A stretch of 64,000 bases of DNA from Verrucomicrobiales bacterium. Its GTDB lineage: Bacteria; Verrucomicrobiota; Verrucomicrobiia; Verrucomicrobiales; DEV007. Both the position numbers and the translations under genes were made by a program. The notes under the pieces are model-generated. The model saw nothing but the letters and a program-made list of their open reading frames with translations. It did no database searches and was not told where the DNA came from. This document shows, in pieces, positions 1 through 10,200 of the stretch (its first letter is position 1; each line of letters opens with the position of its first letter). The stretch covers positions 62,001-126,000 of the forward strand of contig JARGPJ010000005.1 in NCBI GenBank assembly GCA_029212615.1, written 5' to 3'.

Positions 1-2140
1 ACTGAGGCCGCGGATACTCGCTCCATACTTCTTCAGGAACCACTTTTTCTGACCAGGGAGTTCGCATCGCCACTTTCCTCATCTCCGAGACGACTTCGTG
101 CTGAAGGATGCTCCCGTTAAAACGATTCGGGACTTTGTACCTGGCCACTGCATGCACTCCGTCTGCTCCCACAAACATCCCCAGGCCCGGCTGCTCCGCC
201 ATCAATTCACTGATCGGACTGCTCGCAACGGTGGCTCCGTCCACCATCAGCGTCAGCATATTTTCCTCCACCTTCACCACCAGATCGACGGCACCACTGA
301 CCGCTTTCTCTGAACGTATTACCTTCAGATCGCTGCGGTTTCGCCAGGCAAAAGCGGGAACTCCATCCTCGAAGAAAAGGGAGTATCCAAACGCATTCCC
401 CCCTTGCGAAATCACGACCCCATTCGGCTTCTTGTGTCGGACCCTGGCCTTGATCGTAAACTCTCTCCCCCCTATTTGCGGGGTGATCTCCTCGTGAGTC
501 GGAACCCCGGGTCGGGGACTGTTTTTATCACGCGGATAAACTTTTACCCTGTCTGCCCATGCCGCCCATGCGTCAGCCAGTTCACGAACCTTACCCGGAT
601 TCGAGACGGCGAGATTATTCGTTTCGGTGCGATCGGCGAGCATGTCATATAGCTCCCACTTCATCCCGTCGGTGCCGTTTATTGTCGCTACGTTCTTCCC
701 GACAAGTTTCCACTGACGGTCTCTGGCAAACGCATTTGTCTCATGCTCCACGAAAATCGGCTCCTCCCTCGCCAGCGGCTCACGCTCAAAGGCAGGCCGA
801 AGCGAAATTCCGTCCAGAGACGGAACCGGCCTCCCATCACGCTCTTCAGGATACTTCGCCCCGGCTACATCCAGGATCGTCGGAACGATATCGATGAGCT
901 GTGCTGGAGAATCATACCATTCCCTGCCGGTCTCGATGCCCGCAGGCCAATGCATAAAGAACGGAGTCGCGGTCCCACCTTCGTGAGCAAAGTGCTTATA
1001 GTAGCGAAACGGAGTACTCCCCGCATTTGCCCAGGCCTCGCCATAACTGTTCGTATCTTCAAGATTACGTTTTTCCTTATCGAAGAATTCACCGCGTCCC
1101 AGCATGCCCCCTTCCTGACAGGCTCCGTTGTCGGAAAGAAAAAGAATCAAGGTGTCCTCATAGGTACCGCTTGCTTTGAGTCGTTCGACGAGCTTTCCGA
1201 TATTTTGATCCACCCGGTCAACCATTGCCGCATAAATCGCCATTTTAAGATCCATCTCATCCTGCTTCGCTTCGTCCAGCGAATCCCAGTCAGGAATTCC
1301 TTCCGTCTTCGGTGAAAGCGCCCAGGATTCGTCAATTAAACCCAGTTCAATCTGACGGCGATATCGCTGCTCGCGCAGCTTATCCCACCCCATTTTGTAC
1401 TTCCCCCGATACTTCGCAATATCGTCCTCGAAAGCCTGCAGAGGCCAGTGCGGGGCCGTGTAGGCAAGATAGAGGAAGTAGGGGTCCTCCGATGAATCTC
1501 CCGCGAGATGCTCCTCAATAAAGCGAATTCCGTAATCGGTAAAAGCGTCCGTCGTGTAATAGGCTTCGTCGGTTGTGCTTTCCGGCGTTTCAATCATCTC
1601 ATTGCCCAGTGTGATCCCCCGGTCGCCGTGAGGATGAAAGAATCGTGTTGCCCCGGTGATGCTGCCATAGAACCGATCGAAGCCCCTTTGCCTCGGCCAG
1701 TCCGCTTCATCGTTAAAGCCGAGATGCCACTTACCGGACATCAGCGTCGCATAACCATAAGGCTTCAAGGCCTCGGCAACCGTAGCACACTGCTCATTCA
1801 AATGTCCTTGATACGCTGGCGGGGCTCCGACCTTCTCCTTACTTGTCGGAGATTCTGTCATCCAGCCAATTCCTGTCTGATGAGGATGAAGCCCGGTCAC
1901 CAGTGTTGCCCGTGTCGGGCAACACCTCCCCGAATTGTAGAATTGAGAAAACCTCACACCTCCCCCCGCAAGCGCATCCAAATTCGGGGTTTCAATCTCC
2001 CCACCATGATAACCGAGGTCTGAGAACCCCATGTCATCGACCATAATCAAGATGATATTAGGTCTCTCTTCAGCATGAAGAAAGGGGCTCAACACCGAAA
2101 TTATCAGGATCGGGAGAAAAGTTTGGAGGAAATTTTTCAT
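1..2140 (-). CDS. Exported type I sulfatase with C-terminal beta-sandwich (partial)
   Basis: This gene is missing from the ORF track because its stop lies beyond the left edge; I read 713 open codons from the ATG at 2140. A signal peptide (about residues 1-23) precedes the sulfatase opening RPNIILIMVDDMG, and the formylglycine motif CCPTR puts the modified residue at Cys73. HPHQTGIG and GKWHLG follow, as in arylsulfatase A-type enzymes that hydrolyse sulfate esters outside the cytoplasm. After the sulfatase fold (about 1-500) comes a domain at about 540-690 with the segment VVISQGGNAFGYSLFFEDG, which resembles a concanavalin/LamG-like module and recurs in the sulfatase-GH43 fusion at 37585-40650. 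The substrate cannot be told from sequence. The C-terminus is not visible. Confidence 0.93.
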   Translation of the reverse strand, partial: MKNFLQTFLPILIISVLSPFLHAEERPNIILIMVDDMGFSDLGYHGGEIETPNLDALAGGGVRFSQFYNSGRCCPTRATLVTGLHPHQTGIGWMTESPTSKEKVGAPPAYQGHLNEQCATVAEALKPYGYATLMSGKWHLGFNDEADWPRQRGFDRFYGSITGATRFFHPHGDRGITLGNEMIETPESTTDEAYYTTDAFTDYGIRFIEEHLAGDSSEDPYFLYLAYTAPHWPLQAFEDDIAKYRGKYKMGWDKLREQRYRRQIELGLIDESWALSPKTEGIPDWDSLDEAKQDEMDLKMAIYAAMVDRVDQNIGKLVERLKASGTYEDTLILFLSDNGACQEGGMLGRGEFFDKEKRNLEDTNSYGEAWANAGSTPFRYYKHFAHEGGTATPFFMHWPAGIETGREWYDSPAQLIDIVPTILDVAGAKYPEERDGRPVPSLDGISLRPAFEREPLAREEPIFVEHETNAFARDRQWKLVGKNVATINGTDGMKWELYDMLADRTETNNLAVSNPGKVRELADAWAAWADRVKVYPRDKNSPRPGVPTHEEITPQIGGREFTIKARVRHKKPNGVVISQGGNAFGYSLFFEDGVPAFAWRNRSDLKVIRSEKAVSGAVDLVVKVEENMLTLMVDGATVASSPISELMAEQPGLGMFVGADGVHAVARYKVPNRFNGSILQHEVVSEMRKVAMRTPWSEKVVPEEVWSEYPRPQ

Positions 2141-2236
2141 GAGAATAAACAAAAGGAAACGGGAATTGGCAGGCTATCGGAACGCGTTCAGTGAACACAC
2201 CGGAGCAGCATCATGGACGCCGCCGAATCCCCGCTC

Positions 2237-2257
2237 AATACCCGGCACTTGAGTATT
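2237..2257. repeat. Short hairpin AATAC-N11-GTATT
   Basis: A 5-bp perfect inverted repeat with loop ccggcacttga lies in the 160-bp gap between sufE and the first sulfatase. A second copy with a nearly identical loop but a compensated stem (GGTAT/ATACC) lies at 5644-5664. The flanks CCGAAT and ATTCGG also pair, so alternative folds exist. The function is unknown. Confidence 0.35.
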
Positions 2258-2300
2258 CGGATGAAGTTTTAGAAAAATCAGACAGAGCGCCGCTCGACGA

Positions 2301-2747
2301 TCACGCCTGCTTCATGAGCTCTTCAGCCGCATACTCACGAATGCGTTCAATCATACCGACGAGACCGTTTCGACGGGTCGGGCTGAGGTGAGACTCCAGG
2401 TCAAGACGCTTCAATTCTTCGGAAGCATCAAGGTCCAGTATCTCTCTCGCCGTCAATCCTGCATGAAGACTGAGAACCGTCGCAATGATACCACTGACTA
2501 GAACCGAATCACTCTTTCCCCGAAATTTGATCACGCCCGGTGTTTCCGCATCCGTGTAAGGCACGATCCACACCATCGACTGACAACCGAAAACACGAAA
2601 ATCATCCGACTGCTCTTCTTCAGAAACAGGAGGAAGCCGCTTACTCAAGTCGATCAGAAATTGATACTTTGCATCGAGATCAGGAAGGTAACTCATCGTT
2701 TCAGCGATGTCCTCAAAATCGGGTAATGGCAAAGTATCGGCGCTCAT
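2301..2747 (-). CDS. sufE: SufE-type cysteine desulfurase activator
   Basis: SufE family proteins accept sulfur from the SufS cysteine desulfurase on a conserved Cys and hand it to the Suf scaffold for Fe-S cluster assembly in the cytoplasm. The signature FGCQSMVW is present with the acceptor at Cys55. The 148-aa length from the ATG at 2747 fits the family (about 140 aa). The ORF extends to 2813, but those 22 extra residues (Arg-rich, no recognisable motif) are not typical, so I chose the inner ATG. No SufS, SufB, SufC or SufD lies nearby, so this gene stands alone. It could equally be called a CsdE homologue. Confidence 0.88.
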   Translation of the reverse strand: MSADTLPLPDFEDIAETMSYLPDLDAKYQFLIDLSKRLPPVSEEEQSDDFRVFGCQSMVWIVPYTDAETPGVIKFRGKSDSVLVSGIIATVLSLHAGLTAREILDLDASEELKRLDLESHLSPTRRNGLVGMIERIREYAAEELMKQA

Positions 2748-2831
2748 GGGCAAAAGAGAATTCGACGCCACCGTAGCCGGAAATCGTCGTCTTTCAACGA
2801 TACGGTTCCCCATGCTGCAATGCTACCCAAT

Positions 2832-4154
2832 CTAAAGGGCCTTCAGCCGAATCCGGCGATACTCCATTTGCCCGCGATCTCCCTCCAGGCCGATCGGTCC
2901 ACTTTCTGGGACCTCCATGTCGTCGGTTAAAAGTTCTCCGTTGCAAGTCGCACGCGCCACTCCCCCCTCAACCGTCACGACCAGTTCATTCCAATCCTGC
3001 GGCTTGTAATTTTCGAGATCAAAATATGGCCCGGCGAGAGGATAGTCGCGACATTGCAACTGGGGCTTCCTGATAAAGACTCCACTGTCAGCATTGGGTG
3101 TCGCACGAAACTCCAGCTTCAACACAAAATCACCGCTGAACTCCCGGGTGGTCCAGAGCTGCTGAATCCGCCGACCCTCGGCCGGAGTCTTCACCACGAG
3201 CCGCCCGTTCATCGCGGCATATCTTCCATCGTCACTCTCTTTCAGCCCGTCAAATGCGACATCCTCTTTCACTTCAACGAACACCGGCATGTCCGGTCGC
3301 GGCTTCTTCGGAGCCTTTCTCGGAGGAGTTACCCGGTACCCCCACCCCGTGAGATCATTTCCGTTAAAAAGACTTTCGAACCCTTCCTCAAGCACAAAAT
3401 CGTCGGGTTCCGGCTCCGCCAGCCCGAGAGATTCAAAGACCGGCTGAAGAGCTCTGGCCCACCGCCGGTATCCCGCCTCATTAAGGTGAAGCAAATCCTT
3501 AAACCAGACAGGGTCGGCATCGCCGTTCTCATCGGCAAACAGCGTCCACGTGTCAATAACCGTGACCTGAGGATCCCCTTTCACAACTGCTTCGAAGAGC
3601 CCATTCACCTCCTCAATCGTTTCACGTGGTCGATTCTTCTCCGCAGAACTGGGAAAGGTCCGGCAGAGAATGATGGGTGTCTCTGCGCTTTGTTCCTTGA
3701 TCGCTGCGACGATTTTCTCGAAATTCCTCGCAATCGCTTTCGGAGCAATATCGACTTCAATATCATTCGTCCCCATCAGCATGACCACCGCTGAAGGATT
3801 AAGAGAAAGAACGTCCTCCTTCAAGCGAATCAACATTCCCCGGGTGGTGTCGCCGCCAATTCCACGGTTGGCAAGCTTCATCCCCTCGAATCTCCCTTTG
3901 AAATCATCCCGCCATCCCTGAGTGATGGAGTCACCCAGAAAAACGACAGCGCCCTGATCTTTCTCAACCTCTTTCGACCAACGCTCCCGGTACTGAGGCC
4001 ACTTAGTTACATACCCGGAGTAGCGACGTAACATTCCCTCCCCGATATAACTTCTTTCCTCATCCGGGGTAGGCAAGGCAAAGGACTTTGATTCCTCAGC
4101 AAATATCGAAGAAGCAAATACAAGCACGAAGGCAAACAACAGTAGGAGTTTCAT
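2832..4154 (-). CDS. Exported SGNH/GDSL esterase fused to a DUF1080 domain
   Basis: A signal peptide (about 1-19) is followed by an SGNH hydrolase in the normal block order: GDSIT with nucleophile Ser76, the block II segment NRGIGGDTT, GTND, and a DLLHLNEAGY block carrying the catalytic Asp-His. The last 190 residues open with FESLFNGNDLTGWGY, the typical start of DUF1080 (Pfam 3-keto-disaccharide hydrolase, a jelly-roll fold). The fusion suggests deacylation coupled to binding or cleavage of a sugar outside the cytoplasm. It is divergent from the sulfatase at 4268 across 113 bp, where I see no clear promoter. It contrasts with the circularly permuted SGNH protein at 14388-15116. Confidence 0.88.
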   Translation of the reverse strand: MKLLLLFAFVLVFASSIFAEESKSFALPTPDEERSYIGEGMLRRYSGYVTKWPQYRERWSKEVEKDQGAVVFLGDSITQGWRDDFKGRFEGMKLANRGIGGDTTRGMLIRLKEDVLSLNPSAVVMLMGTNDIEVDIAPKAIARNFEKIVAAIKEQSAETPIILCRTFPSSAEKNRPRETIEEVNGLFEAVVKGDPQVTVIDTWTLFADENGDADPVWFKDLLHLNEAGYRRWARALQPVFESLGLAEPEPDDFVLEEGFESLFNGNDLTGWGYRVTPPRKAPKKPRPDMPVFVEVKEDVAFDGLKESDDGRYAAMNGRLVVKTPAEGRRIQQLWTTREFSGDFVLKLEFRATPNADSGVFIRKPQLQCRDYPLAGPYFDLENYKPQDWNELVVTVEGGVARATCNGELLTDDMEVPESGPIGLEGDRGQMEYRRIRLKAL

Positions 4155-4267
4155 GGCGGGAGATTACAAAATTTCTTCTCTTTGTCCATCTTCGGCAGGG
4201 GCCTCCATCGCGGTATAAGCGCTTTCACGGACGTGACAACTGAGAACTCATCCGGCAACTTCCAGGC

Positions 4268-5659
4268 ATGCGTTTCCTGCTTTCTCTTCTCATTGCCTGC
4301 GTCATTGGCTCCCTCCACGCCAATGAAAAACCCAATGTCCTCATGATCTCGGTGGATGACTTGAATGACTGGATCGGATGTCTTGGCGGGCACCCCGATG
4401 CGATCACTCCGCATCTCGATTCCCTAGCTGCCCGCGGGGTCAACTTCACCAATGCGCATTGCTCAGTGACGGTCTGCTCCCCCTCCCGAATCAGCGTCAT
4501 CTCAGGAGTCGGGCCGACGACACACGGGAGCTATGAACTGGGCACCCCCTATCAGGAGATCGCCCGCCTCGACGATGTCCCGACAATGCCCGGATTTTTC
4601 AAGGCAAATGGCTACACCACCATCACCGGCGGAAAGATTCTCCATCACAATTTCACAGGACGCCTTGAGGCAGACAACAACCTTGTCCTCACCCTCAGGA
4701 AGGGAGGACCAAATCCGAAAAAGACATTTCACGCTCCAAAGCCATGGGACTGGGGTGCCTTCCCGAAAACTGATGCAGAGATGTATGACTACCAACTCGC
4801 CGGGGCTGCTGCTGAAACTCTCAGGCAGGAACACGACAAACCTTTCTTTCTCTCTGTCGGGCTGTTCCGCCCTCATGTTCCCATGTTTGTTCCACCTCAC
4901 TGGTATGAACTTTACGATGCCGAAGCAATCACGATGCCTGACGCCGATCCGACAGACATGGACGATATTCCCGGGAACTTTCAGTATAAGATGTGGATAG
5001 CCCCGACCCTGGCCGAGTTACAGGACAGGAAGCACTGGCGAAGCATGGTGCATGCCTATCTCGCCAACACCAGCTTTGTGGATCACTGCGTTGGTGAAAT
5101 CATCAAAGGTCTCGACAGTGGCCCTAACAAAGACAACACCATTATTGTTCTCTGGAGCGATCATGGATTTCACATCGGAGAAAAACAACACATCGCAAAA
5201 CGAACCCTCTGGGAGGAATCAACCCGCGTCCCCCTCTTCTTTGCCGGCCCCGGCATTGAACCGGGGACCTCTCCTGAACCCGCCAGCCTTCTTGATATCT
5301 TTCCCACTCTCATCGAACTGACTGATCTCCCGGAGAACAAACACCTCGAAGGAATATCACTGACCCCCCAACTGAATAATCCATCAACTCCCCGCGAACG
5401 GCCGGCCCTTTCTTCCAGCTACTTCGGAAACCACTCCGTCCGGACACGTGACTGGCGTTACATTCGCTATGATGACGGGGCCGAAGAACTCTACGACCAT
5501 CGCGTCGACCCTGATGAAAAAACAAACCTGGCTGACAAGGCGGAATACACAGACCTCAAGAAAAAACTCGCCGCACACATTCCCGTCGGGGCCGCCCCTG
5601 AAGTAAAAACCTTTGAAACAAGGGAACAAGTCCGCACCGGAAAGGTATCCCGCCCTTGA
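4268..5659 (+). CDS. Exported sulfatase, iduronate-2-sulfatase-like
   Basis: A type I sulfatase of 463 aa with a signal peptide ending near residue 18. KPNVLMISVDDLNDW is typical of the iduronate-2-sulfatase-like group, and CSPSR places the formylglycine at Cys70. GGKILHH, GLFRPHVP and WSDHGFHIGEK match metal- and substrate-site segments of that group. The TGA stop sits inside the loop of a small inverted repeat (5644-5664). It converges with the sulfatase ending at 5696. No Shine-Dalgarno is visible upstream of the ATG. Confidence 0.93.
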   Translation: MRFLLSLLIACVIGSLHANEKPNVLMISVDDLNDWIGCLGGHPDAITPHLDSLAARGVNFTNAHCSVTVCSPSRISVISGVGPTTHGSYELGTPYQEIARLDDVPTMPGFFKANGYTTITGGKILHHNFTGRLEADNNLVLTLRKGGPNPKKTFHAPKPWDWGAFPKTDAEMYDYQLAGAAAETLRQEHDKPFFLSVGLFRPHVPMFVPPHWYELYDAEAITMPDADPTDMDDIPGNFQYKMWIAPTLAELQDRKHWRSMVHAYLANTSFVDHCVGEIIKGLDSGPNKDNTIIVLWSDHGFHIGEKQHIAKRTLWEESTRVPLFFAGPGIEPGTSPEPASLLDIFPTLIELTDLPENKHLEGISLTPQLNNPSTPRERPALSSSYFGNHSVRTRDWRYIRYDDGAEELYDHRVDPDEKTNLADKAEYTDLKKKLAAHIPVGAAPEVKTFETREQVRTGKVSRP

Positions 5660-5664
5660 ATACC
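5644..5664. repeat. Short hairpin GGTAT-N11-ATACC over a stop codon
   Basis: A 5-bp perfect inverted repeat with loop cccgcccttga; the last three loop bases are the stop codon of the sulfatase at 4268-5659. The loop differs from the copy at 2237-2257 at only two positions, while the stem differs but still pairs. It could act as a 3'-end structure between these convergent genes. Confidence 0.35.
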
Positions 5665-5695
5665 GGATCACCCCATCCGTTCTGCTGCCCTTCCC

Positions 5696-7192
5696 CTACT
5701 TCCCCTCCAAAGCCCAGCGCTTCATCAGTTCAGCATTGGCACTGAACTCTTCGTATCTGGTCGAACCGGGCTTGATGTGGTTCAGTTCATCCTCAATCTC
5801 CTGCGCATAGATTTCCGGCGATTCAGAACCCATGTCACCGGTTTCCACAATCCAACGGTCCAGTCGTTGACGATGCTCGAGCAACGCTGCCGCGTGATTC
5901 GGATCAGCAGCAAGATTCCGAAGTTGCCACGGGTCTTCGTGATAAAGGTACAACTCTTCCGGGGCACGCCCCGGCGAGAAGAAGAGTCTTTCACTCAACT
6001 CGGCTAAACTCCCTTCACCGTGAAGTTCCCGGAGACGCCTCACGATCGCCTTACTGTCCTTGTAATTACTCGGCTGGAGATGTGGACGCTTTGGATAAAA
6101 ATTGCGTAGATAGAGATACTTCTCTGTCCGCACTGAGCGAATTCGATCAACCGTCTCCCCACAACGATCGCGCGCCGCGTAAACACCCGGCTTTGAGCGG
6201 TATTTCTCTGACAGAATATCATCCCCCTGCATGGACTCAGGAATACCGATCCCGGCGGCAGCAAGAGACAAGGCAGTTACATCAATATGTTCGACGAGAT
6301 CTTCCCTGATGGTTCCCGGAGAGATTCCGGGACCACTCAGAACGAGGGGAATATGAGTGCCTTCATCGTAAAGAAACTGCTTTCCGCGCGCCGTGCTGAT
6401 CCCGTGATCGGTAAAGAAAACGATCAACGTATTCTCGAGGAGGTCCTCTTCCTCTAAACGCTCTAACACTTTTCCTACATGATAATCTGTCATCCGAACA
6501 GAATCGAGATAGGCGGCCCAATCATTCAGAAACACCGGATCATCCGGATAGTGCGGGGGCAAAGTCACCAATGCCGGACTCGTGGCACTGCCGAGTTCAG
6601 CTTTAACCCTCTCCTGGAATTTTGCATTGGAGGCTTCAGATGCTCCCCTCAGTTTTCCTCCATGAAGCTGCACCTGCATGAAAAACGGCTGACCATCGTC
6701 ACGCCCTGCCCAGTCATTGCTATCATAAATCTCTTCCTCCCAGTCAAAATTGTAATCCGCCTTGCCCAGCTTCTGATTCGGCCTCATTGGCTCGCTCCGA
6801 TAATCCAGCTCAGGAAGTCCGCTCCCCATGCAGGTCCAGTATCCGGCCTTCTGAAAAATCTCGGGGAGCGGGCGCACTCCGGCCGGCAACTGAATGCGAT
6901 GCTCACCTCGGCCACTGCGGTGATGATGAACCCCGACAGAGGTCTGATACATCCCCGTGATAAGCGCTGAACGAAACGTCGAGCAAACCGGAGAGGTTGC
7001 ATAGGCGCGAGTAAACTTCACCCCTCCTGCGGCAAGCCCGTCAACGACCGGTGTTTCGATCGCCGTCTCTCCGTAGCAGGAGAAATTGGCGGACATGTCA
7101 TCGACCACAATCCAAAGAATATTTGGACGGTCACCGGCCTGAGACGAGCCGCATAAAAACACTGAAAAAAGAAGGGGGAGCCATTGCTTCAT
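5696..7192 (-). CDS. Exported sulfatase with a non-canonical CSTFR motif
   Basis: A 498-aa sulfatase with a signal peptide (about 1-19), RPNILWIVVDDMS, GMYQTSVGVHHHRSG and FFTDHG segments that resemble heparan N-sulfatase (sulfoglucosamine sulfohydrolase)-like members. At the position of the formylglycine motif it reads CSTFR (Cys70), so the Pro of C-x-P-x-R is replaced by Thr. I checked this at the nucleotide level (tgc tcg acg ttt cgt). Whether the maturation enzyme accepts it is open; the rest of the active-site region looks intact, so it is not an obvious pseudogene. It may be co-transcribed behind the DUF1080/cytochrome gene upstream, separated by 52 bp carrying an inverted repeat. Confidence 0.9.
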   Translation of the reverse strand: MKQWLPLLFSVFLCGSSQAGDRPNILWIVVDDMSANFSCYGETAIETPVVDGLAAGGVKFTRAYATSPVCSTFRSALITGMYQTSVGVHHHRSGRGEHRIQLPAGVRPLPEIFQKAGYWTCMGSGLPELDYRSEPMRPNQKLGKADYNFDWEEEIYDSNDWAGRDDGQPFFMQVQLHGGKLRGASEASNAKFQERVKAELGSATSPALVTLPPHYPDDPVFLNDWAAYLDSVRMTDYHVGKVLERLEEEDLLENTLIVFFTDHGISTARGKQFLYDEGTHIPLVLSGPGISPGTIREDLVEHIDVTALSLAAAGIGIPESMQGDDILSEKYRSKPGVYAARDRCGETVDRIRSVRTEKYLYLRNFYPKRPHLQPSNYKDSKAIVRRLRELHGEGSLAELSERLFFSPGRAPEELYLYHEDPWQLRNLAADPNHAAALLEHRQRLDRWIVETGDMGSESPEIYAQEIEDELNHIKPGSTRYEEFSANAELMKRWALEGK

Positions 7193-7203
7193 GACTCAAG
7201 CCT

Positions 7204-7234
7204 AACAGGGTAGGATTGAGGCACCAACCCTGTT
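7204..7234. repeat. Inverted repeat AACAGGGT/ACCCTGTT, copy 1
   Basis: Eight-bp perfect arms (nine-bp arms with one mismatch) enclose 13 bases, 10 nt after the stop codon of the minus-strand gene ending at 7245. The same arms and spacing recur at 28651-28681 and 60266-60296, each just after a stop codon. There is no long T-run, so a classic intrinsic terminator is not certain. Confidence 0.55.
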
Positions 7235-7244
7235 CATGGCGCGA

Positions 7245-10200
7245 TCACTTCGCAAACATTTCGTTACTCTTATCACCTCCACTGAGGGTGTAGGCAACGA
7301 GGTCGAGAATCTCATCTTTCGTCAACATGTTAAGCAGCATCGGAGGCATCGGTGAAACCTTCGAAACCTCGATCGACTCCACCTGTGTCCGGTCGACATT
7401 CACCCGTTGATTCGGATCAGAAAGATCTGTATTCAAGGTGACATTGTTACCACTCAGATTGACGACCACACCGGAAACGACCGTGCCGTCTTTTTGGGTC
7501 ACGACGATAGGTGCAAACTGTTCATTGATTTCCTTACTCGGATTGATGACCTGATCGAGGAAATCATGAGGACTGTAACGCCCCCCCGCCCCGGTCAGAT
7601 CCGGCCCTGTCATTCCACCTGCGTTCCCAAAACGGTGACAGGCATAGCAGGCCGCCGCCGCGAACATTTTGCGGCCGTTTTCAAAATCGCGCTGCGTCAT
7701 CCCGGTGGCCGCCGCTTCACTGAGTTCTTCGAGCGTCCACATCTTCGGTGTCCGCCCCGCAAAAACCGCCCCGACATTTTCAATGGCGGACTTCACTTCA
7801 GGTTTCTTTGCCAACAGCTCAGCATGCGTCTTCTTCTCCGCATCGGTATAGGTCGCCAGACTGTCATTTCGAATAAACTCGATGAACTTGGTAAAACTCG
7901 CCCCACCGCGATAGTTCGCGGCGGTAAGGAACCACTCAATCTGCTGCTCGCGAAGTTCAGGTGTCCACCCGGCTTTAAGGTGGGCGAGAGAACGGGCAAA
8001 CTGCATTTGCGGCTCCTGGCTCTTCGCCTCAGCAAGAAGCTTCATGCCCTTCTCTGCCGCGCCTGGATCCTGCAGGGAGACAAGTGTTTCAAGAAGAACC
8101 CAGTTCAACTCGTAGCTCGTCGACGGAAGTGACGGGTCCAGCTTCGCAATCAACGCCTCACGATGCTCAGCAGAGGGGTCACCAAAGCGAACCAAAACAA
8201 TCTGAAGAACCCGTGTGTAATCAATTTTCCACGCTTCACTGAGAGCATCAACCTCAACCTCAAGAAGACTGCTCAGGATGGCTTCACGGAGTTCACTATC
8301 AGACCCGTAAATCTCACTGCGCTTTGCCGTCGAAATCCCGGAAACGCCCCCCTCCTCACGTTGGCTGGGCGCCGATCCTGCGACTCGGGCCAGGGCAAGA
8401 ATCCCCTCGATGCGACGTTCCGCCGCCTTCTCTTCGAGCGCCTTTGTCGCCCACTCCTTCACCGGCTGATGCTCGATCGCAACCCGTGCCGCCCAGCGGA
8501 CCCAACGGTCCTCGTGGTCAAGGTATTCCCAGGACTCACTGACTGCCCCGTCCTTCTCCACTCCGTGAAACGACTCGAGATGATGACGAATCCCGGCCTC
8601 TTCAGTTGGCTCAGGAATTTTATCCACGGCGGCAACGCTGTCCGCGCCGCGGTAGCTGACACGATAGAGGCCCGATTGGACACGACGCCCGCCAATCGCA
8701 AAATACATCGCTCCGTCACCCGGATGAATGATCGCATCAGTGACAGGCAGCGGAGCACCTGTAATGAACTCCTCCTTCGTTCCTGTATAGCTCGCGCCAT
8801 CCTGTTCCAGGTGGATCGCGTACACCTTACCCCAACTCCAATCGAGAGCATAAAAGGCATTCTGATACTTCGCCGGGAACTTCGCCCCGTAACCGAAAAG
8901 CGTTCCAGTGGGAGAACCCGGACCGATGTTCACCGTCGCCGGCAGGTTGTCGGCGTAGAACTCCGGATACTTACCTGCTCCGTTGCGCCATCCGTATTCA
9001 CCGCCACTGACCACATGATTCACACGGGTCGGGCGATACCATGGCGTATTGAAATCATACTCCATGTCGGCATCATAAGTAAACAACTCACCTTCCCGGT
9101 TCAGAGAGGCATCGTAGATGTTTCGGAACCCGGAGGCGAAAATTTCGAAATTATTGCCGTCTGGGTCGACACGATAAATGATGCCGCCCGGCGCAAGAAC
9201 GTGGCGGTTGTGACCACGACCATCGAGCATCCTCGGAAGGAGATGATCATCACCCCAGGTTTTCGTGACTGGTGAATTGTCAGAAGTGCCGGCAACCGGC
9301 CCTCCGTCGATCACCGCATTATTGCCTGTGACGAGATAGAGAGATTTGCCATCAGGCGTTGGCACAATCGCATGGACTCCGTGATCACTCTTCGACTCAA
9401 AAGCCTTGAGCATCTCCACTTTGTCCAACTCATCGTTTCCATCGCTGTCAGAAATCCGGTAGAGGCCGCTCTGAATCTTACGCTCATAATCATTCACTCC
9501 GACATAGAGCGCATCAAAAGCGAAGGCCATTCCGTTGATCGCCCGAATGTTCACCGGAAGCTTTTCAACGTCAGCTTCGCTCAATTCCTCACCAGCTGCA
9601 GGAGGAGTGAAACGGTAAAAATCACCATACTGATCGCTCGCATAGATCCGACCTTTATCATCATTGGCAAGAGCCACCCAGGATCCCTGATCACCACCGG
9701 GCACCGAGTAGAGAAGCTCCACTTCAAAGCCTTCAGGAACTTTAATTCGATCCACCGGTGTCGCCTGATTCTCTCCGATACGGGGGCCAACTTCAGTTTG
9801 ACGCTTTGGCTTCGGCTTCGGCGCTGCTTTCGCAGCGGCCTTCGGCTTTGCCGGAGCAGCTTTCGGTTTCGCTTTCGGCTTTCCAATTTCCTGTGCATCA
9901 TTCGGCACATCGGCATTCGACCATGGATTAATTCCACCTTCAGGGAGCTTTTTGAGACGAATATCTTTCACCTGAACTTCCATCGCAGGCCCGCGGTGAA
10001 CCTGAATCGCGAGAAGGCCACTGAGACAACGCCCCTCTTTATCGTAATCATGCACCACCGCAGTCACTTCACCGTTCAGGAGATGAGTGACATGATTTCC
10101 CTTTGCGATAATCGTATACTCATTCCACTCAGCGGTATCAACGGCCACCGCATCACGCTCCGCCGTGAGCCACTTCCGACCTTCCGGATCGACCGCAACC

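Noticed and set aside
98-1315. Plus-strand ORFs at the left edge
   Set aside because: They are antisense to the partial sulfatase, which has a continuous 713-codon frame with signal peptide and active-site motif.
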